Of a DNA stretch of 37,888 bases, positions 7,925 to 16,224 are shown piece after piece; the stretch's first letter is position 1, and the number at the start of each line of letters is the position of its first letter. A program made the translations under genes and the position numbers. Source of the stretch: Terriglobia bacterium (GTDB lineage Bacteria > Acidobacteriota > Polarisedimenticolia > Polarisedimenticolales > JAIQFR01). Location: positions 1-37,888 of the forward strand of contig JAIQFR010000035.1 of NCBI GenBank assembly GCA_020073205.1, read 5' to 3'. The notes under the pieces were generated by a model that did not search any database, was not told where the DNA came from, and saw nothing but the letters and a program-made list of their open reading frames with translations.

Positions 7925-9271
7925 TCAATCGAAACGGATACCCTCGAACACCAGCGTGGGGGTGACGACACCGTTGGCGTGGCCGACGGCCTGGCCGGTG
8001 GAGCCGGTGCAGCGGGCGACGAGATCCTGTGGCCGGACGCCCAGTTGCAATCGTTCGAGTCCCCCCGCGGGACGGCCCCGGTGGATCCAAGACCCTTCCA
8101 AGTCCAGAATCCAACGGTCAGCCTCCAAACGGTGAATCCGCAGGCCAGCCGCCCGGAATCCCCCGCCGGGCATCGGATCGTTCATTCCTTCGACCCTAAG
8201 GGTCGTAAACATGGGTGTCGGGAGATCCCGGAACGACGGCCGGCGCAAGTGGCCGCGGAGCCCGAGCCGACCCACGACGCTCGACCCGTCCGCGAGCACG
8301 AGGAGACTCGTCGGGAATCCCGCATCGTCGAACCGACCACCGGCGAGCCCGGCCGGATCCCAGGGATCGTCTCGAACGCGCCAAGCTCGACCCACGGTCT
8401 GCCCCGCCATGGCCCCTGATCCGTGCAATCTGTTGACGAGGCTCGCGACGAGGAGCGCAGCAGCATCTCCGGTGATCGCGAGGTCGCCGACGTCCGGCGC
8501 GCGCCCCGAGGCGGCCCGGAGAGCGTCCCTATCTTTCGAGATAGCCCATCCGTCGGTCGCCATTTCCTTGAGCGACCTGGCAGCTAGGACCTTCGGCCGT
8601 TCCGGGAGCGACGTCCGACCGTTGTTCCGGACCATGGCCAGTGCCCAGACCCGTCCACGGGAGCGCGCTGCCAGTAGGCCACCTTCAGCCACGAGCGTCT
8701 CGACCGTCAGACCGGCCTCCACCCATGCTGCTCCCAAGACCTGCCCCGTCCCACCCATGGATTTCTCGCCGAGAGCGACGGCTTCGTTCAACCAGGTGGC
8801 GAGTTCCGTTAACCCCGGCAGCACCAGGCCAGGCTCCAGGTCGAGCAGGGCCTCCCCGGTTCCGGTCGCCCACAACTCTTCCTCGGGCGTTCCCTGAGAA
8901 AGGGCCTGACGTGAGAGCGACAATGCGCGGTCGAGCGCATCGCGGCCGCCGCCCGAGCACGCGACGAACGAATACCCCTCGCCACGGCGTCGTGCTCGGA
9001 GCGCCATGCCCTCTTCCCTTGCCCAATGAGATCGAATCCGCGTCTCGGGAGGCTCCACGCTGGCGCGGACGCGCTCACTGAACCGATAGAAGATCTCGAT
9101 GCTCGAGCCTTGCGCCGCGCCGCGCGCTCTACGATGAAGCCGCTTCGCATCGAGGAGAACGCTCTCGACCGCCGCCTGACGGCACGAGAGACCTCGCACA
9201 TTGCAGTGATGCGAATCCCCACGGGGACCCTGTTCGGTCCGCGGGGAGCAGGAACTTTCAATTCCCTTCAT
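7925..9271 (-). CDS. pmbA: PmbA/TldE-like subunit of a TldD-TldE protease
   Basis: 448 residues. This is a divergent member of the TldD/PmbA (U62) family. Recognisable parts are FYRFSERVRASVEPPETRIRSHWAREEGMALRARR near the N-terminus and GMNDPMPGG plus the glycine-rich C-terminal barrel (PAGGLERLQLGVRPQDLVARCTGSTGQAVGHANGVVTPTLVFEGIRF). No HExxxH metal site is present, as expected for the PmbA/TldE subunit, which pairs with the catalytic TldD. The ATG at 9271 overlaps the tldD stop (ATGA), so the two are cotranslated. TldD/E heterodimers degrade or mature peptides inside the cell, for example microcin B17 and CcdA. No peptide-antibiotic genes are nearby. Confidence 0.82.
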   Translation of the reverse strand: MKGIESSCSPRTEQGPRGDSHHCNVRGLSCRQAAVESVLLDAKRLHRRARGAAQGSSIEIFYRFSERVRASVEPPETRIRSHWAREEGMALRARRRGEGYSFVACSGGGRDALDRALSLSRQALSQGTPEEELWATGTGEALLDLEPGLVLPGLTELATWLNEAVALGEKSMGGTGQVLGAAWVEAGLTVETLVAEGGLLAARSRGRVWALAMVRNNGRTSLPERPKVLAARSLKEMATDGWAISKDRDALRAASGRAPDVGDLAITGDAAALLVASLVNRLHGSGAMAGQTVGRAWRVRDDPWDPAGLAGGRFDDAGFPTSLLVLADGSSVVGRLGLRGHLRRPSFRDLPTPMFTTLRVEGMNDPMPGGGFRAAGLRIHRLEADRWILDLEGSWIHRGRPAGGLERLQLGVRPQDLVARCTGSTGQAVGHANGVVTPTLVFEGIRFD

Positions 9272-10617
9272 GGGATGACCGTGGTCAAGCCCGTCCTGAA
9301 TGTCGGCGCGCCGACGCTCGTGGCCAGGGGTTGACCGTCGCGCAAGCACGACCCGATGCAGGTATCGAAGGCGAGGTCGGACGCGATTCGGTCGAGCGTG
9401 GACAGGGCTTCACGCGTGGCCACCGCGAGCACGAACGGCTTGAGCGGGCGATCGAGCTGGCCCCGCTGAACGAGGTCCGCGTCGGTGACTCGGAACGTGG
9501 CCTCACCCGTGGCGGTGTCCACGCTCGCGGCCTCCATGCGATGGATGTAGACGCCGCGCGGAATGCCCTCGAGCACTTCCGCGGCATCGAGCGTGCCGGC
9601 GGCCAGAAACGTGCAACCCATCCTTGGCCGCACCGGCTCCTGAAATGACGACCGTCGGCCGTGTCCGTTCGGGGATGCGGCAGCGGCCTCGGCCGACCTC
9701 TGGTCATGAATCAACCCGGCACGTTTCCCATCCCGGACAAGGGTGGTCGCCATCGCTTCCTCACCCTCGTCATCCAGCCGCCATGCCGCCCGGCCCCGGC
9801 GGGGGTCGTCGACGATCAGCACTTGTTTCGTCGCGATCGGATCCGCGGCGGCCGCGAGCGCCGATGCGCCGCGCCGAACCGTGTCCGCCTCCAAGGCGTG
9901 ACCGACCAGCTCGTGGATCAGGATACCGCCCACGCCGGGCGCGAAGGCGATGGGAAACTTGCCTCGCGGGGCCTCCCTCGCGTCCAATCGGGCAAAGGCG
10001 CGTTGGACCACCGCTGCGGCCAGCGATTCGAGCCCTTTCACGGGACCCGTCCTGAGGACTCGCTCACCTACGGCCTTGCCCTCGGTCCCGCGTCCGCTGA
10101 CCCGGACGTCGAGCCTCACGCGGCACCCCATCCTCAAGTCAGCCGCAATGTCCCGTCCGGGCCCGGCGACCCGGACGCCCTGCCGGAAAGCGATCCACCT
10201 CGCCGTGATCAGGCTTCCCTTCCTTCCCACCGCTCGCTCCGCGACCCTTACGAGTCGCTCGAGATTGACGAGCGCGGCGCGAGGGTCGATTCGCGACCCC
10301 GCGTCCGCCTTTTGGCCTTTGGCGCTCCACCTGGGCGCGGCTCCCGCCGCCGCCGCTTCGGCGAGCGGGAGGGCGTCCGACGGCGAAGGGTCCGCGATCG
10401 CGGCCTCGAAACATCCGCCAGGCCCTCCCCTGACCGAAAGGCCACGCAGCCTCGACTGCACCGATTCCTGAACGCCCTCCGGACTGACCTCGATACGGAG
10501 ATCCTCCCGATCCTCAAGGAACAGCAAAACCCGCCTCGCGCGTGAACCCTCGAGCCCCGCGGCCTCGAGGAGCGCCGCATCCCAAGACGGGTCGATATCG
10601 GCGGTAAGACGGAGCAA
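9268..10617 (-). CDS. tldD: TldD-like metalloprotease subunit
   Basis: 449 residues. The metal-binding motif HELVGH (H235, E236, H240) is followed by ALEAD, matching the HExxxH...LEGD arrangement of TldD. Further family traits are GVGGILIHE, the RPRMGCTFL segment and a glycine/threonine-rich C-terminus. It is somewhat shorter and more divergent than E. coli TldD (about 480 residues). The best start is TTG at 10617, with GAGG about 9 bases upstream; there is no in-frame ATG nearby. It is divergent from the receiver-TonB gene (160-base gap) and is the first gene of the tldD-pmbA pair. Confidence 0.85.
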   Translation of the reverse strand: MLRLTADIDPSWDAALLEAAGLEGSRARRVLLFLEDREDLRIEVSPEGVQESVQSRLRGLSVRGGPGGCFEAAIADPSPSDALPLAEAAAAGAAPRWSAKGQKADAGSRIDPRAALVNLERLVRVAERAVGRKGSLITARWIAFRQGVRVAGPGRDIAADLRMGCRVRLDVRVSGRGTEGKAVGERVLRTGPVKGLESLAAAVVQRAFARLDAREAPRGKFPIAFAPGVGGILIHELVGHALEADTVRRGASALAAAADPIATKQVLIVDDPRRGRAAWRLDDEGEEAMATTLVRDGKRAGLIHDQRSAEAAAASPNGHGRRSSFQEPVRPRMGCTFLAAGTLDAAEVLEGIPRGVYIHRMEAASVDTATGEATFRVTDADLVQRGQLDRPLKPFVLAVATREALSTLDRIASDLAFDTCIGSCLRDGQPLATSVGAPTFRTGLTTVIP

Positions 10618-10777
10618 ATGACCACGCCTCGACGTGCTTGAAAGCCGGGTACCCGGACCCTATGTTTCCCCGGGCACCGTCGGGAGTTCACCGGAGGGGG
10701 CGGACTGCTCGCCGGCCCGGCATCCGGCCGCGGGGACAGGCCGGACCGCCCGTCCAGCGACGGCCCTGGGTGGTCCG

Positions 10778-12853
10778 ATGGCGGATTATACGATACTGAT
10801 CGTCGACTACGAGCCGAAGAGTATCGACGCGGCACGTATTCCATTGGCGCAGGCCGGGTACAAGGTCGAAGTCGCCACCGATGGGGTGGCCGGCCTCGAG
10901 GCTTTCGGCCGGATCAAGCCGGACCTCGTCCTGATCGAGGCGATGCTCCCCAAGAAACACGGCTTCGAGGTTTGCCAGACGATCAAGAAGTCGCCCCAGG
11001 GGAAGAGGACGCCGGTTCTCATCACGACAGCGGTTTACAAGGGTCGGAAGTACCGCACCCAGGCGCTTCACATCTACGGATGCGACGAGTACATCGAGAA
11101 GCCGATCGCGCCCGAGCGGCTCGTGGAGCTGTGTGGTCGGTTTCTGAGCGGCGGCGTGGCCCCCCAGGAACAAGCCGACCGGTCGGCACCCGTGGCGCCT
11201 GCGAAGGCGTCAGCACAGTCACCCGTCCTCCAACGGACCCAGGCCGAGTTCACCGGCGCCAAGAACCCGGGAGAGATCCGCTCGAGCGGCCTGTCGTCTT
11301 CCTCCGCGGCCGCCATCGTCGCGGACTTGACGGAAGAGGAGATCATGGCGCGGCTCGACGCGATCCTCCCGGACGACGGGATGAGACTCCCGTCGTGGCC
11401 CGGCGCTGCCGTCGTTCCCGACCTCGGACCGGAAATGTTGGCGACCGCGGCCGCGGTTCCGGAAACGGTCCTCGTGGAAAATCTCGATCCATCATTCGAG
11501 CCCTCCCCCGCCGCGAGCTTCGCCGAACCGTTCGAACCGCCGATCGGGCGTCTTCCGGCCATCTCGACGGCCGAGCCGACCTTCACCATGGCCGCGGCGG
11601 GATCTCCGGTGACCGAGACTCTCCCGGCCGGCGAATCGACCGAGGTCGAGTCAGAAGACGCCTGGACCGAGGCGGACCCGCACGTGGTGCGATTCGACGC
11701 CACCCGGGCACGAAAGCGCCGCCGCTCCGGTCTTGAGCGGCCGTCCTCGACCGGGGGGGTGCCTCTCGCAGTATCCCCGGCGCAAACCAGCGCCCTCGCG
11801 GAGCCGCGTCACGAAGAACCCTCTCGCCGTGAAGAGCCGCTTCCGGCCGTCGCGGCCCGACCCGAGATTCGCGAGGAGCCACGGGTCGCCGTAGCGGCTT
11901 CGGTCCGGGACTCGGTGATTCTTCCCGTGGGGTCGCACCCAAGGCCTCGGGCTCCCTGGTGGGTTTGGGTCGCTGTCGTCGGCGTCGTCGCCTCCGGCGC
12001 CCTGTACTTGATGCTCGGCACCGCCAATCGCAATGGGCCGGAAGATTCCAAGAGCGTCGCGCAGGGCTCTCCCCTCGTCGAAGGCAAAGTGTCCTCAAGT
12101 GAGGAAGGGCTCAAGGTCGCGCGAAACGATCTCTTGTCGGCGAGCCCGGTGAAGAAGGTCCCTGTTGCGGGTCGTCGTGGAGCCACCGCAAACCTCCCGG
12201 CCACGAAGCCCGACCCGCGTCCCAAGACCCCGGTCTCCGCCCCGCCCGCCGCCGCTGCTCTACCCAGACCTGCCCCTGTCCGTGTCGAGGAACCACTGGC
12301 GGTCGCTCAAAGCCATTCCGCCCCCAGAGTCGCCCAGGAAGCCAGGAACGACGCTGCCGCCCCGGCATCGCACAAGGGCGAGTTGCCAGCGCAGGGAGGG
12401 TCGCCCCCTCCGGTCGTCCAAGAGGCTCGACCTGTCGTGCCAGCCGCCGTAGTGCAGCAACAGGCTGCGCCCCCGGTGGCCTCCTCTCAGGCGCCGAATC
12501 CCTCCAGCAGCGGAGCCGGAGCCGCGCCCTCTCCCGCGCCGAAGAAGACGGTCACCCGCGGCGCCCTCATGAATCTCGACGAGGTGGACTCCGCACCCGT
12601 CACGGTCAAGCGAGACGCTCCCGCCTACACCGCGCGCGCGCGGCAGCTCCGCCAGCGAGGCTCGGTCTTCCTGAACATCCTCGTGGACGAGACGGGGAAG
12701 GTCTCCGACGTTCAGGTCATCCAGGGGATTCCGGGATCCGACCTGAACGAGTCCGCGGAGAGAGCCGCGCGCAGCTGGACCTACGAGCCCGCGCTCAAGG
12801 ACGGCGTGCCGGTCAAGGTCTGGAAATTCGAGAAGCTCCGCTTCGAGCCGTGA
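10778..12853 (+). CDS. Degenerate receiver domain-TM-TonB fusion protein
   Basis: 691 residues with an unusual order. Residues 1-122 are a response-regulator receiver fold (TILIVDYEP...DLVLIEAMLPKKHGFEV...GCDEYIEKPI). The phospho-acceptor Asp is replaced by E54 and one of the acidic pair by Y11, while K108 is kept, so phosphorylation is unlikely. A long low-complexity cytoplasmic stretch follows. A single membrane span lies at about 394-414 (WWVWVAVVGVVASGALYLML), then a Pro/Ala-rich linker to about 600, and a TonB C-terminal domain (about 605-691: GSVFLNILVDETGKVSDVQVIQG...ARSWTYEPALKDGVPVKVWKF). Topology places the receiver in the cytoplasm and TonB in the periplasm. It lies just upstream of the B12 uptake genes; exbB/exbD are absent here. 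The ATG at 10778 begins exactly at the receiver fold. Confidence 0.87.
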   Translation: MADYTILIVDYEPKSIDAARIPLAQAGYKVEVATDGVAGLEAFGRIKPDLVLIEAMLPKKHGFEVCQTIKKSPQGKRTPVLITTAVYKGRKYRTQALHIYGCDEYIEKPIAPERLVELCGRFLSGGVAPQEQADRSAPVAPAKASAQSPVLQRTQAEFTGAKNPGEIRSSGLSSSSAAAIVADLTEEEIMARLDAILPDDGMRLPSWPGAAVVPDLGPEMLATAAAVPETVLVENLDPSFEPSPAASFAEPFEPPIGRLPAISTAEPTFTMAAAGSPVTETLPAGESTEVESEDAWTEADPHVVRFDATRARKRRRSGLERPSSTGGVPLAVSPAQTSALAEPRHEEPSRREEPLPAVAARPEIREEPRVAVAASVRDSVILPVGSHPRPRAPWWVWVAVVGVVASGALYLMLGTANRNGPEDSKSVAQGSPLVEGKVSSSEEGLKVARNDLLSASPVKKVPVAGRRGATANLPATKPDPRPKTPVSAPPAAAALPRPAPVRVEEPLAVAQSHSAPRVAQEARNDAAAPASHKGELPAQGGSPPPVVQEARPVVPAAVVQQQAAPPVASSQAPNPSSSGAGAAPSPAPKKTVTRGALMNLDEVDSAPVTVKRDAPAYTARARQLRQRGSVFLNILVDETGKVSDVQVIQGIPGSDLNESAERAARSWTYEPALKDGVPVKVWKFEKLRFEP

Positions 12854-12907
12854 CGCCGCGCGAGTCACCGCGATAGCTGGGGCCCGTGGGACCGGCGGGG
12901 CGCTCGC

Positions 12908-12936
12908 TTTACAGCGACCCCCGCGGCGGATAGCAT
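12908..12936 (+). promoter_or_regulatory. Probable sigma-70 promoter for btuFCD
   Basis: TTTACA (12908-12913) and TAGCAT (12931-12936) are separated by 17 bases. This gives a transcript start near 12943 and a leader of about 65 bases before the btuF ATG. The leader holds a short hairpin, CCGGCTC/GAGCCGG (about 12950-12967). No cobalamin riboswitch is seen in this leader, unlike the btuB leader. Confidence 0.5.
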
Positions 12937-13008
12937 CTCCGGCGCGCGCCGGCTCGGGTGAGCCGGAGGGCGCCCGAGAGGAACTCCGCCACGACTCGAT
13001 CAAATCCG

Positions 13009-13902
13009 ATGAGCCGGGCGGCCCGGGCAGTGGCCGCGTTCCTGTTCCTTGCTTCCGGGTGCGGCGGCCCTCCGGCGGGCGCACCGGCGTCTCCGCCTGA
13101 GTCCGCACCGTCGCGCATCGTCTCCATGAGCCCGGCGCTCACCGAGATCCTCTTCGCCCTCGGTCTCGGAGACAGGGTCGTCGGCGTGACCAAGTACTGC
13201 GACTGGCCTCCCGAGGCGCGCCGGCTCCCGAAGATCGGGGGATTCGTGGATCCCTCGGTCGAGGCGGTGGTCGCCCTCTCCCCCGACCTTGCGCTGGTCT
13301 CGCCGGCCGCCGGAAACCGCGAGGCGGCGCTCGCGATACGGCGGCTCGGGATCCGGCTCGAGGTGGTGCCTTGTGAGACGCTAGCGGAGGCCTACGATGC
13401 GATCCAGCGTGTCGCGAGCGTCTGCGGCGTCCAGGCGAGGGGCCGGGCGCTTTCCGGGGCCCTGCGCGCGAGAATCGAGGCGACCGCTGCGCGCGTGCGA
13501 CGGGACACCCCGGTTCCCACGCTGTTTTGCGTTCAGCTGGAGCCGCTCGTCGCCGCCGGGACCGGCACACTCCCGTCCGAGATCCTGGAGCTCGCGGGAG
13601 GCCGCAACATCGTGAGGGAGCCGCGGTACCCGCGTATCGGGATCGAATCCGTGTTGGCCGCGGGCCCCGAGGCGATCATCGTCGCACGGATGGACTCCCA
13701 GGACGCCGGGGGGCCGGGCCGCGTCCTCGACTTCTGGAAGCGATGGTCGTCGATCCCGGCGGTGGGAAACGAGCGCGTCTTCGTGATCGACGCGACCACG
13801 GCCTTACGCGCCGGCCCGCGGGTCGCCGAGGCCGTGGAGGGCCTCGCCGCTCTTCTCCACCCGCGGATCGAGCCCCGTTCCGCCGGTGGCGGAAAGTCGT
13901 GA
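13009..13902 (+). CDS. btuF: BtuF-like cobalamin ABC transporter substrate-binding lipoprotein
   Basis: 297 residues. The N-terminus is a lipoprotein signal with lipobox LASGC, so the protein should be lipid-anchored on the periplasmic side of a membrane. The body is a Fe3+/B12-type periplasmic binding fold: RIVSMSPALTEILFALGLGDRVVGVTKYCDWPPEA, DPSVEAVVALSPDLAL, GRNIVREPRYPRIGIESVLAAGPEAIIV. The CDWPPEA segment is typical of BtuF-related proteins. An upstream in-frame GTG (12958) would precede the signal peptide and is less likely than the ATG at 13009. The stop overlaps the btuC start (GTGA). The B12 assignment rests on the nearby cobalamin riboswitch, btuB and adenosyltransferase; iron-siderophore transport is the alternative. 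Confidence 0.86.
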   Translation: MSRAARAVAAFLFLASGCGGPPAGAPASPPESAPSRIVSMSPALTEILFALGLGDRVVGVTKYCDWPPEARRLPKIGGFVDPSVEAVVALSPDLALVSPAAGNREAALAIRRLGIRLEVVPCETLAEAYDAIQRVASVCGVQARGRALSGALRARIEATAARVRRDTPVPTLFCVQLEPLVAAGTGTLPSEILELAGGRNIVREPRYPRIGIESVLAAGPEAIIVARMDSQDAGGPGRVLDFWKRWSSIPAVGNERVFVIDATTALRAGPRVAEAVEGLAALLHPRIEPRSAGGGKS

Positions 13903-14915
13903 GCATCCCGGCCCGGCGGGGGCGCAACGTGTGGCTCGGCGCCGTCCTACTGCTGGGGCTCGGCGGGGCCATGGTCGTCGCGCTCGGGGTCGGGGCGAGT
14001 CCTGCGGGGTTCGGTGGACTCGTCGATCTGGTCCTGGGGCGGGCCGACGCGCCCACCCGCGCCATCCTGCTGGAGGTGCGGCTTCCGCGCATCCTCCTCG
14101 CCGCGATCGTCGGCGCCGCGCTTTCAGGTGCGGGGACGGCCTTCCAGGCGATCCTGAGGAATCCGCTGGCCGACCCGTACATCCTCGGTGTCTCGGGCGG
14201 TGCGGCGCTCGGCGCCGCGGTCTTCATCGCGATCGCCGGCGGCGACCCGCTGGGAGGTCCGCTCGCGCGCCCCGCCGCCGCCTTCTTGGGCGCGCTCTTG
14301 ACTCTCTGGGTCTTGTTCCGGCTCGCCCGGCTGCGAGGCCGCACCGGTTCGATGGCGCTCCTCCTCGTGGGAGTGGTCTTGAACGCCTTCGATTCCGCGG
14401 TGATCCTCTTCCTGCTGACGGTCGGGGACTCGAGCCGGTTCCAGGGAGTGATGTCGTTCCTGGTCGGCGCGGTGGGATCGCCTCCGTGGCCGGTGGTCCT
14501 CGGCGCCGGCGCGTTCGTGGCCTCGGGACTCGCGTTCCTCATGGGGCTCTCGCACCGCCTGAACCTCCTCGCGTTCGGCGAGGAGACCGCCGGGAACCTC
14601 GGCGTGGACGTGGAGCGAACGACGTGGGCGGTCGTCGTCGCGGCCTCGCTCGTCACCGCCGCGGCCGTCGCATTCACAGGGCTCATCGGCTTCGTCGGGC
14701 TGATCGTCCCCCACGCGATGCGAATCGCGTTCGGCAGCGACCATCGTGCGCTCGTCCCGGCATCCGCGGTCGGGGGGGCGACGTTCCTGGTCCTCGCCGA
14801 CACGGGGGCACGGACGCTCGTCGCTCCGGTCGAGCTTCCGGTCGGCGTGCTGACCGCGCTGATCGGCTGCCCTCTCTTTCTTGCGCTCTTTCTCCGCCGG
14901 CTCCGGGAGGCGTGA
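13899..14915 (+). CDS. btuC: FecCD/BtuC family cobalamin ABC transporter permease
   Basis: 338 residues with about ten hydrophobic segments. Signature stretches of the FecCD family are present: VRLPRILLAAIVGAALSGAGTAFQAILRNPLADPYILGVSGGAALGA near the N-terminus and GLIGFVGLIVPHAMR in the coupling region that contacts the ATPase. The GTG start at 13899 overlaps the btuF stop (GTGA), giving tight coupling. It forms the inner-membrane channel of the BtuCDF importer together with the next gene. Confidence 0.92.
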   Translation: MSIPARRGRNVWLGAVLLLGLGGAMVVALGVGASPAGFGGLVDLVLGRADAPTRAILLEVRLPRILLAAIVGAALSGAGTAFQAILRNPLADPYILGVSGGAALGAAVFIAIAGGDPLGGPLARPAAAFLGALLTLWVLFRLARLRGRTGSMALLLVGVVLNAFDSAVILFLLTVGDSSRFQGVMSFLVGAVGSPPWPVVLGAGAFVASGLAFLMGLSHRLNLLAFGEETAGNLGVDVERTTWAVVVAASLVTAAAVAFTGLIGFVGLIVPHAMRIAFGSDHRALVPASAVGGATFLVLADTGARTLVAPVELPVGVLTALIGCPLFLALFLRRLREA

Positions 14916-14919
14916 GGCC

Positions 14920-15714
14920 GTGTCGGGAGCACTCGAGTTCCGCTCGGTCCGCTTCGCGTACCGCGAGGCGCCCGTATTCGACGGTCTTACCCTCGAGTTG
15001 GCGGAGGGGGAGATCGCCGCCGTGCTCGGCCCGAACGGCACGGGAAAGACCACGCTGGTCCGACTGGCCTCTGCCAGCCTACGGCCGGACGCCGGCACCA
15101 TCCTGCTCCGCGGACGCGAGCTGGCAGTGATCCCCGCCGCCGAGAGAGCGCGCGAGGTGGCGGTGGTCCCGCAGGAATCGCGGCCGGCGTTCGATTTCAC
15201 CGCTCGAGAGGTCGTGCGAATGGGCCGCGCGCCTCACCTCGGCCTCCTAGGTCTAGAAGGCCGGCACGATAACGAGGTCGTGGACGAGGCGATGCGCAGG
15301 ACGGCGGTGTCCGGCCTCTCGGAGCGTCCGTTCCTCGGCCTCTCGGGGGGAGAGCGACAGCGCGTGATCCTGGCGCGCGCTCTGGCCCAGGAGCCGAAGC
15401 TGCTCCTCTTGGACGAGCCGACGGCCTTTCTCGATCTCCGGCACCGGCTCCTCCTCTACGATCTCCTGACCCGGCTGAACCGTGAGACCGGCCTCACCCT
15501 CCTGATCGCGAGCCACGATCTGAATCTCGCCGGACGCTTCGCCGACCGCATCGTGCTGCTCCAGTCGGGAGCGGTCGCCGCGGACGGCCCGCCTCACGAG
15601 GTACTCACTCCCCTAAACCTCCGGCTCGTCTACGGCGTGCGCGCGGAAGTCCGCATCGATCCCGCGACCGGCCGCCCCCTCGTCGTTCCGATCGCGCCGG
15701 CCGACGAAGCCTGA
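14920..15714 (+). CDS. btuD: BtuD-like cobalamin ABC transporter ATPase
   Basis: 264 residues. Walker A is GPNGTGKT (37-44), the signature is LSGGERQR, Walker B is LLLLDEP, and the switch His is in LIASHDLN. The Q-loop (VVPQES) is present. The start is a GTG four bases after the btuC stop, with a GAGG sequence overlapping that stop; an earlier in-frame start would overlap btuC further and adds no conserved sequence. It energises import of corrinoid delivered by BtuF. A perfect 10-bp hairpin follows the stop. Confidence 0.93.
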   Translation: MSGALEFRSVRFAYREAPVFDGLTLELAEGEIAAVLGPNGTGKTTLVRLASASLRPDAGTILLRGRELAVIPAAERAREVAVVPQESRPAFDFTAREVVRMGRAPHLGLLGLEGRHDNEVVDEAMRRTAVSGLSERPFLGLSGGERQRVILARALAQEPKLLLLDEPTAFLDLRHRLLLYDLLTRLNRETGLTLLIASHDLNLAGRFADRIVLLQSGAVAADGPPHEVLTPLNLRLVYGVRAEVRIDPATGRPLVVPIAPADEA

Positions 15715-15720
15715 GGCGTC

Positions 15721-15743
15721 CCGGCCGCCCCCAGGGCGGCCGG
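15721..15743 (+). terminator. GC-rich hairpin after btuD
   Basis: Perfect inverted repeat of 10 bp (CCGGCCGCCC / GGGCGGCCGG) with a 3-base loop, 6 bases after the btuD stop. There is no run of T after it, so it could be a non-canonical terminator, a pause site or an mRNA 3'-end stabiliser. It separates btuFCD from doxX. Confidence 0.45.
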
Positions 15744-15777
15744 TTCGCGGAGTACGATAGTGCGTGGGAGGCAGGCG

Positions 15778-16224
15778 ATGAAGGGCGTGCTCCAGTGGGC
15801 CGCGGCGTCCCGCGCTCCGGCGGCTGCATTGTTCGTTCGCCTTGCGGTCGGCGGCATCTTCCTACTCGAGGGGATCAAGAAGTTCCTCTTCACCGCACAG
15901 TGGGGCGCCGGGCGTTTCGAGCACATCGGGATCCCGGCGCCGCAGGCGATGGCACCTTTTGTCGGGGTCGTCGAGATCGGCTGCGGAGCGCTGATACTCT
16001 TGGGTCTGTTCACCCGGCTCGCCGCGATTCCGCTCGTCGGCGTGATCTCCGTCGCGATCGCGTCGACGAAGATTCCCATTCTGCTCAAGAGCGGGTTCTG
16101 GCCAATGGAGGCCGAGGCCCGGACGGACGTTGCCATGCTCTGCGGACTGTTGTTCCTCGCGGCCGCAGGGTCCGGCACTTGGTCCGTCGACGCCTTTCTC
16201 GTCCGCCGGAAGCGACGTCCTTGA
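15778..16224 (+). CDS. DoxX family membrane protein
   Basis: 148 residues with four predicted membrane segments. The DoxX pattern is clear: LFVRLAVGGIFLLEGIKKF, then HIGIPAPQAMAPFVGVVEIGCGALILLGLFTRLAAIPLVGVI. DoxX-like proteins are small inner-membrane proteins linked to thiol/redox stress or quinol oxidation in some organisms; no specific role can be assigned here. A strong ribosome-binding site GGGAGG lies about 6 bases before the ATG. A TACGAT at 15752-15757 may be a -10 element. Its stop overlaps the TTG start of the chromate transporter (TTGA). Confidence 0.87.
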   Translation: MKGVLQWAAASRAPAAALFVRLAVGGIFLLEGIKKFLFTAQWGAGRFEHIGIPAPQAMAPFVGVVEIGCGALILLGLFTRLAAIPLVGVISVAIASTKIPILLKSGFWPMEAEARTDVAMLCGLLFLAAAGSGTWSVDAFLVRRKRRP

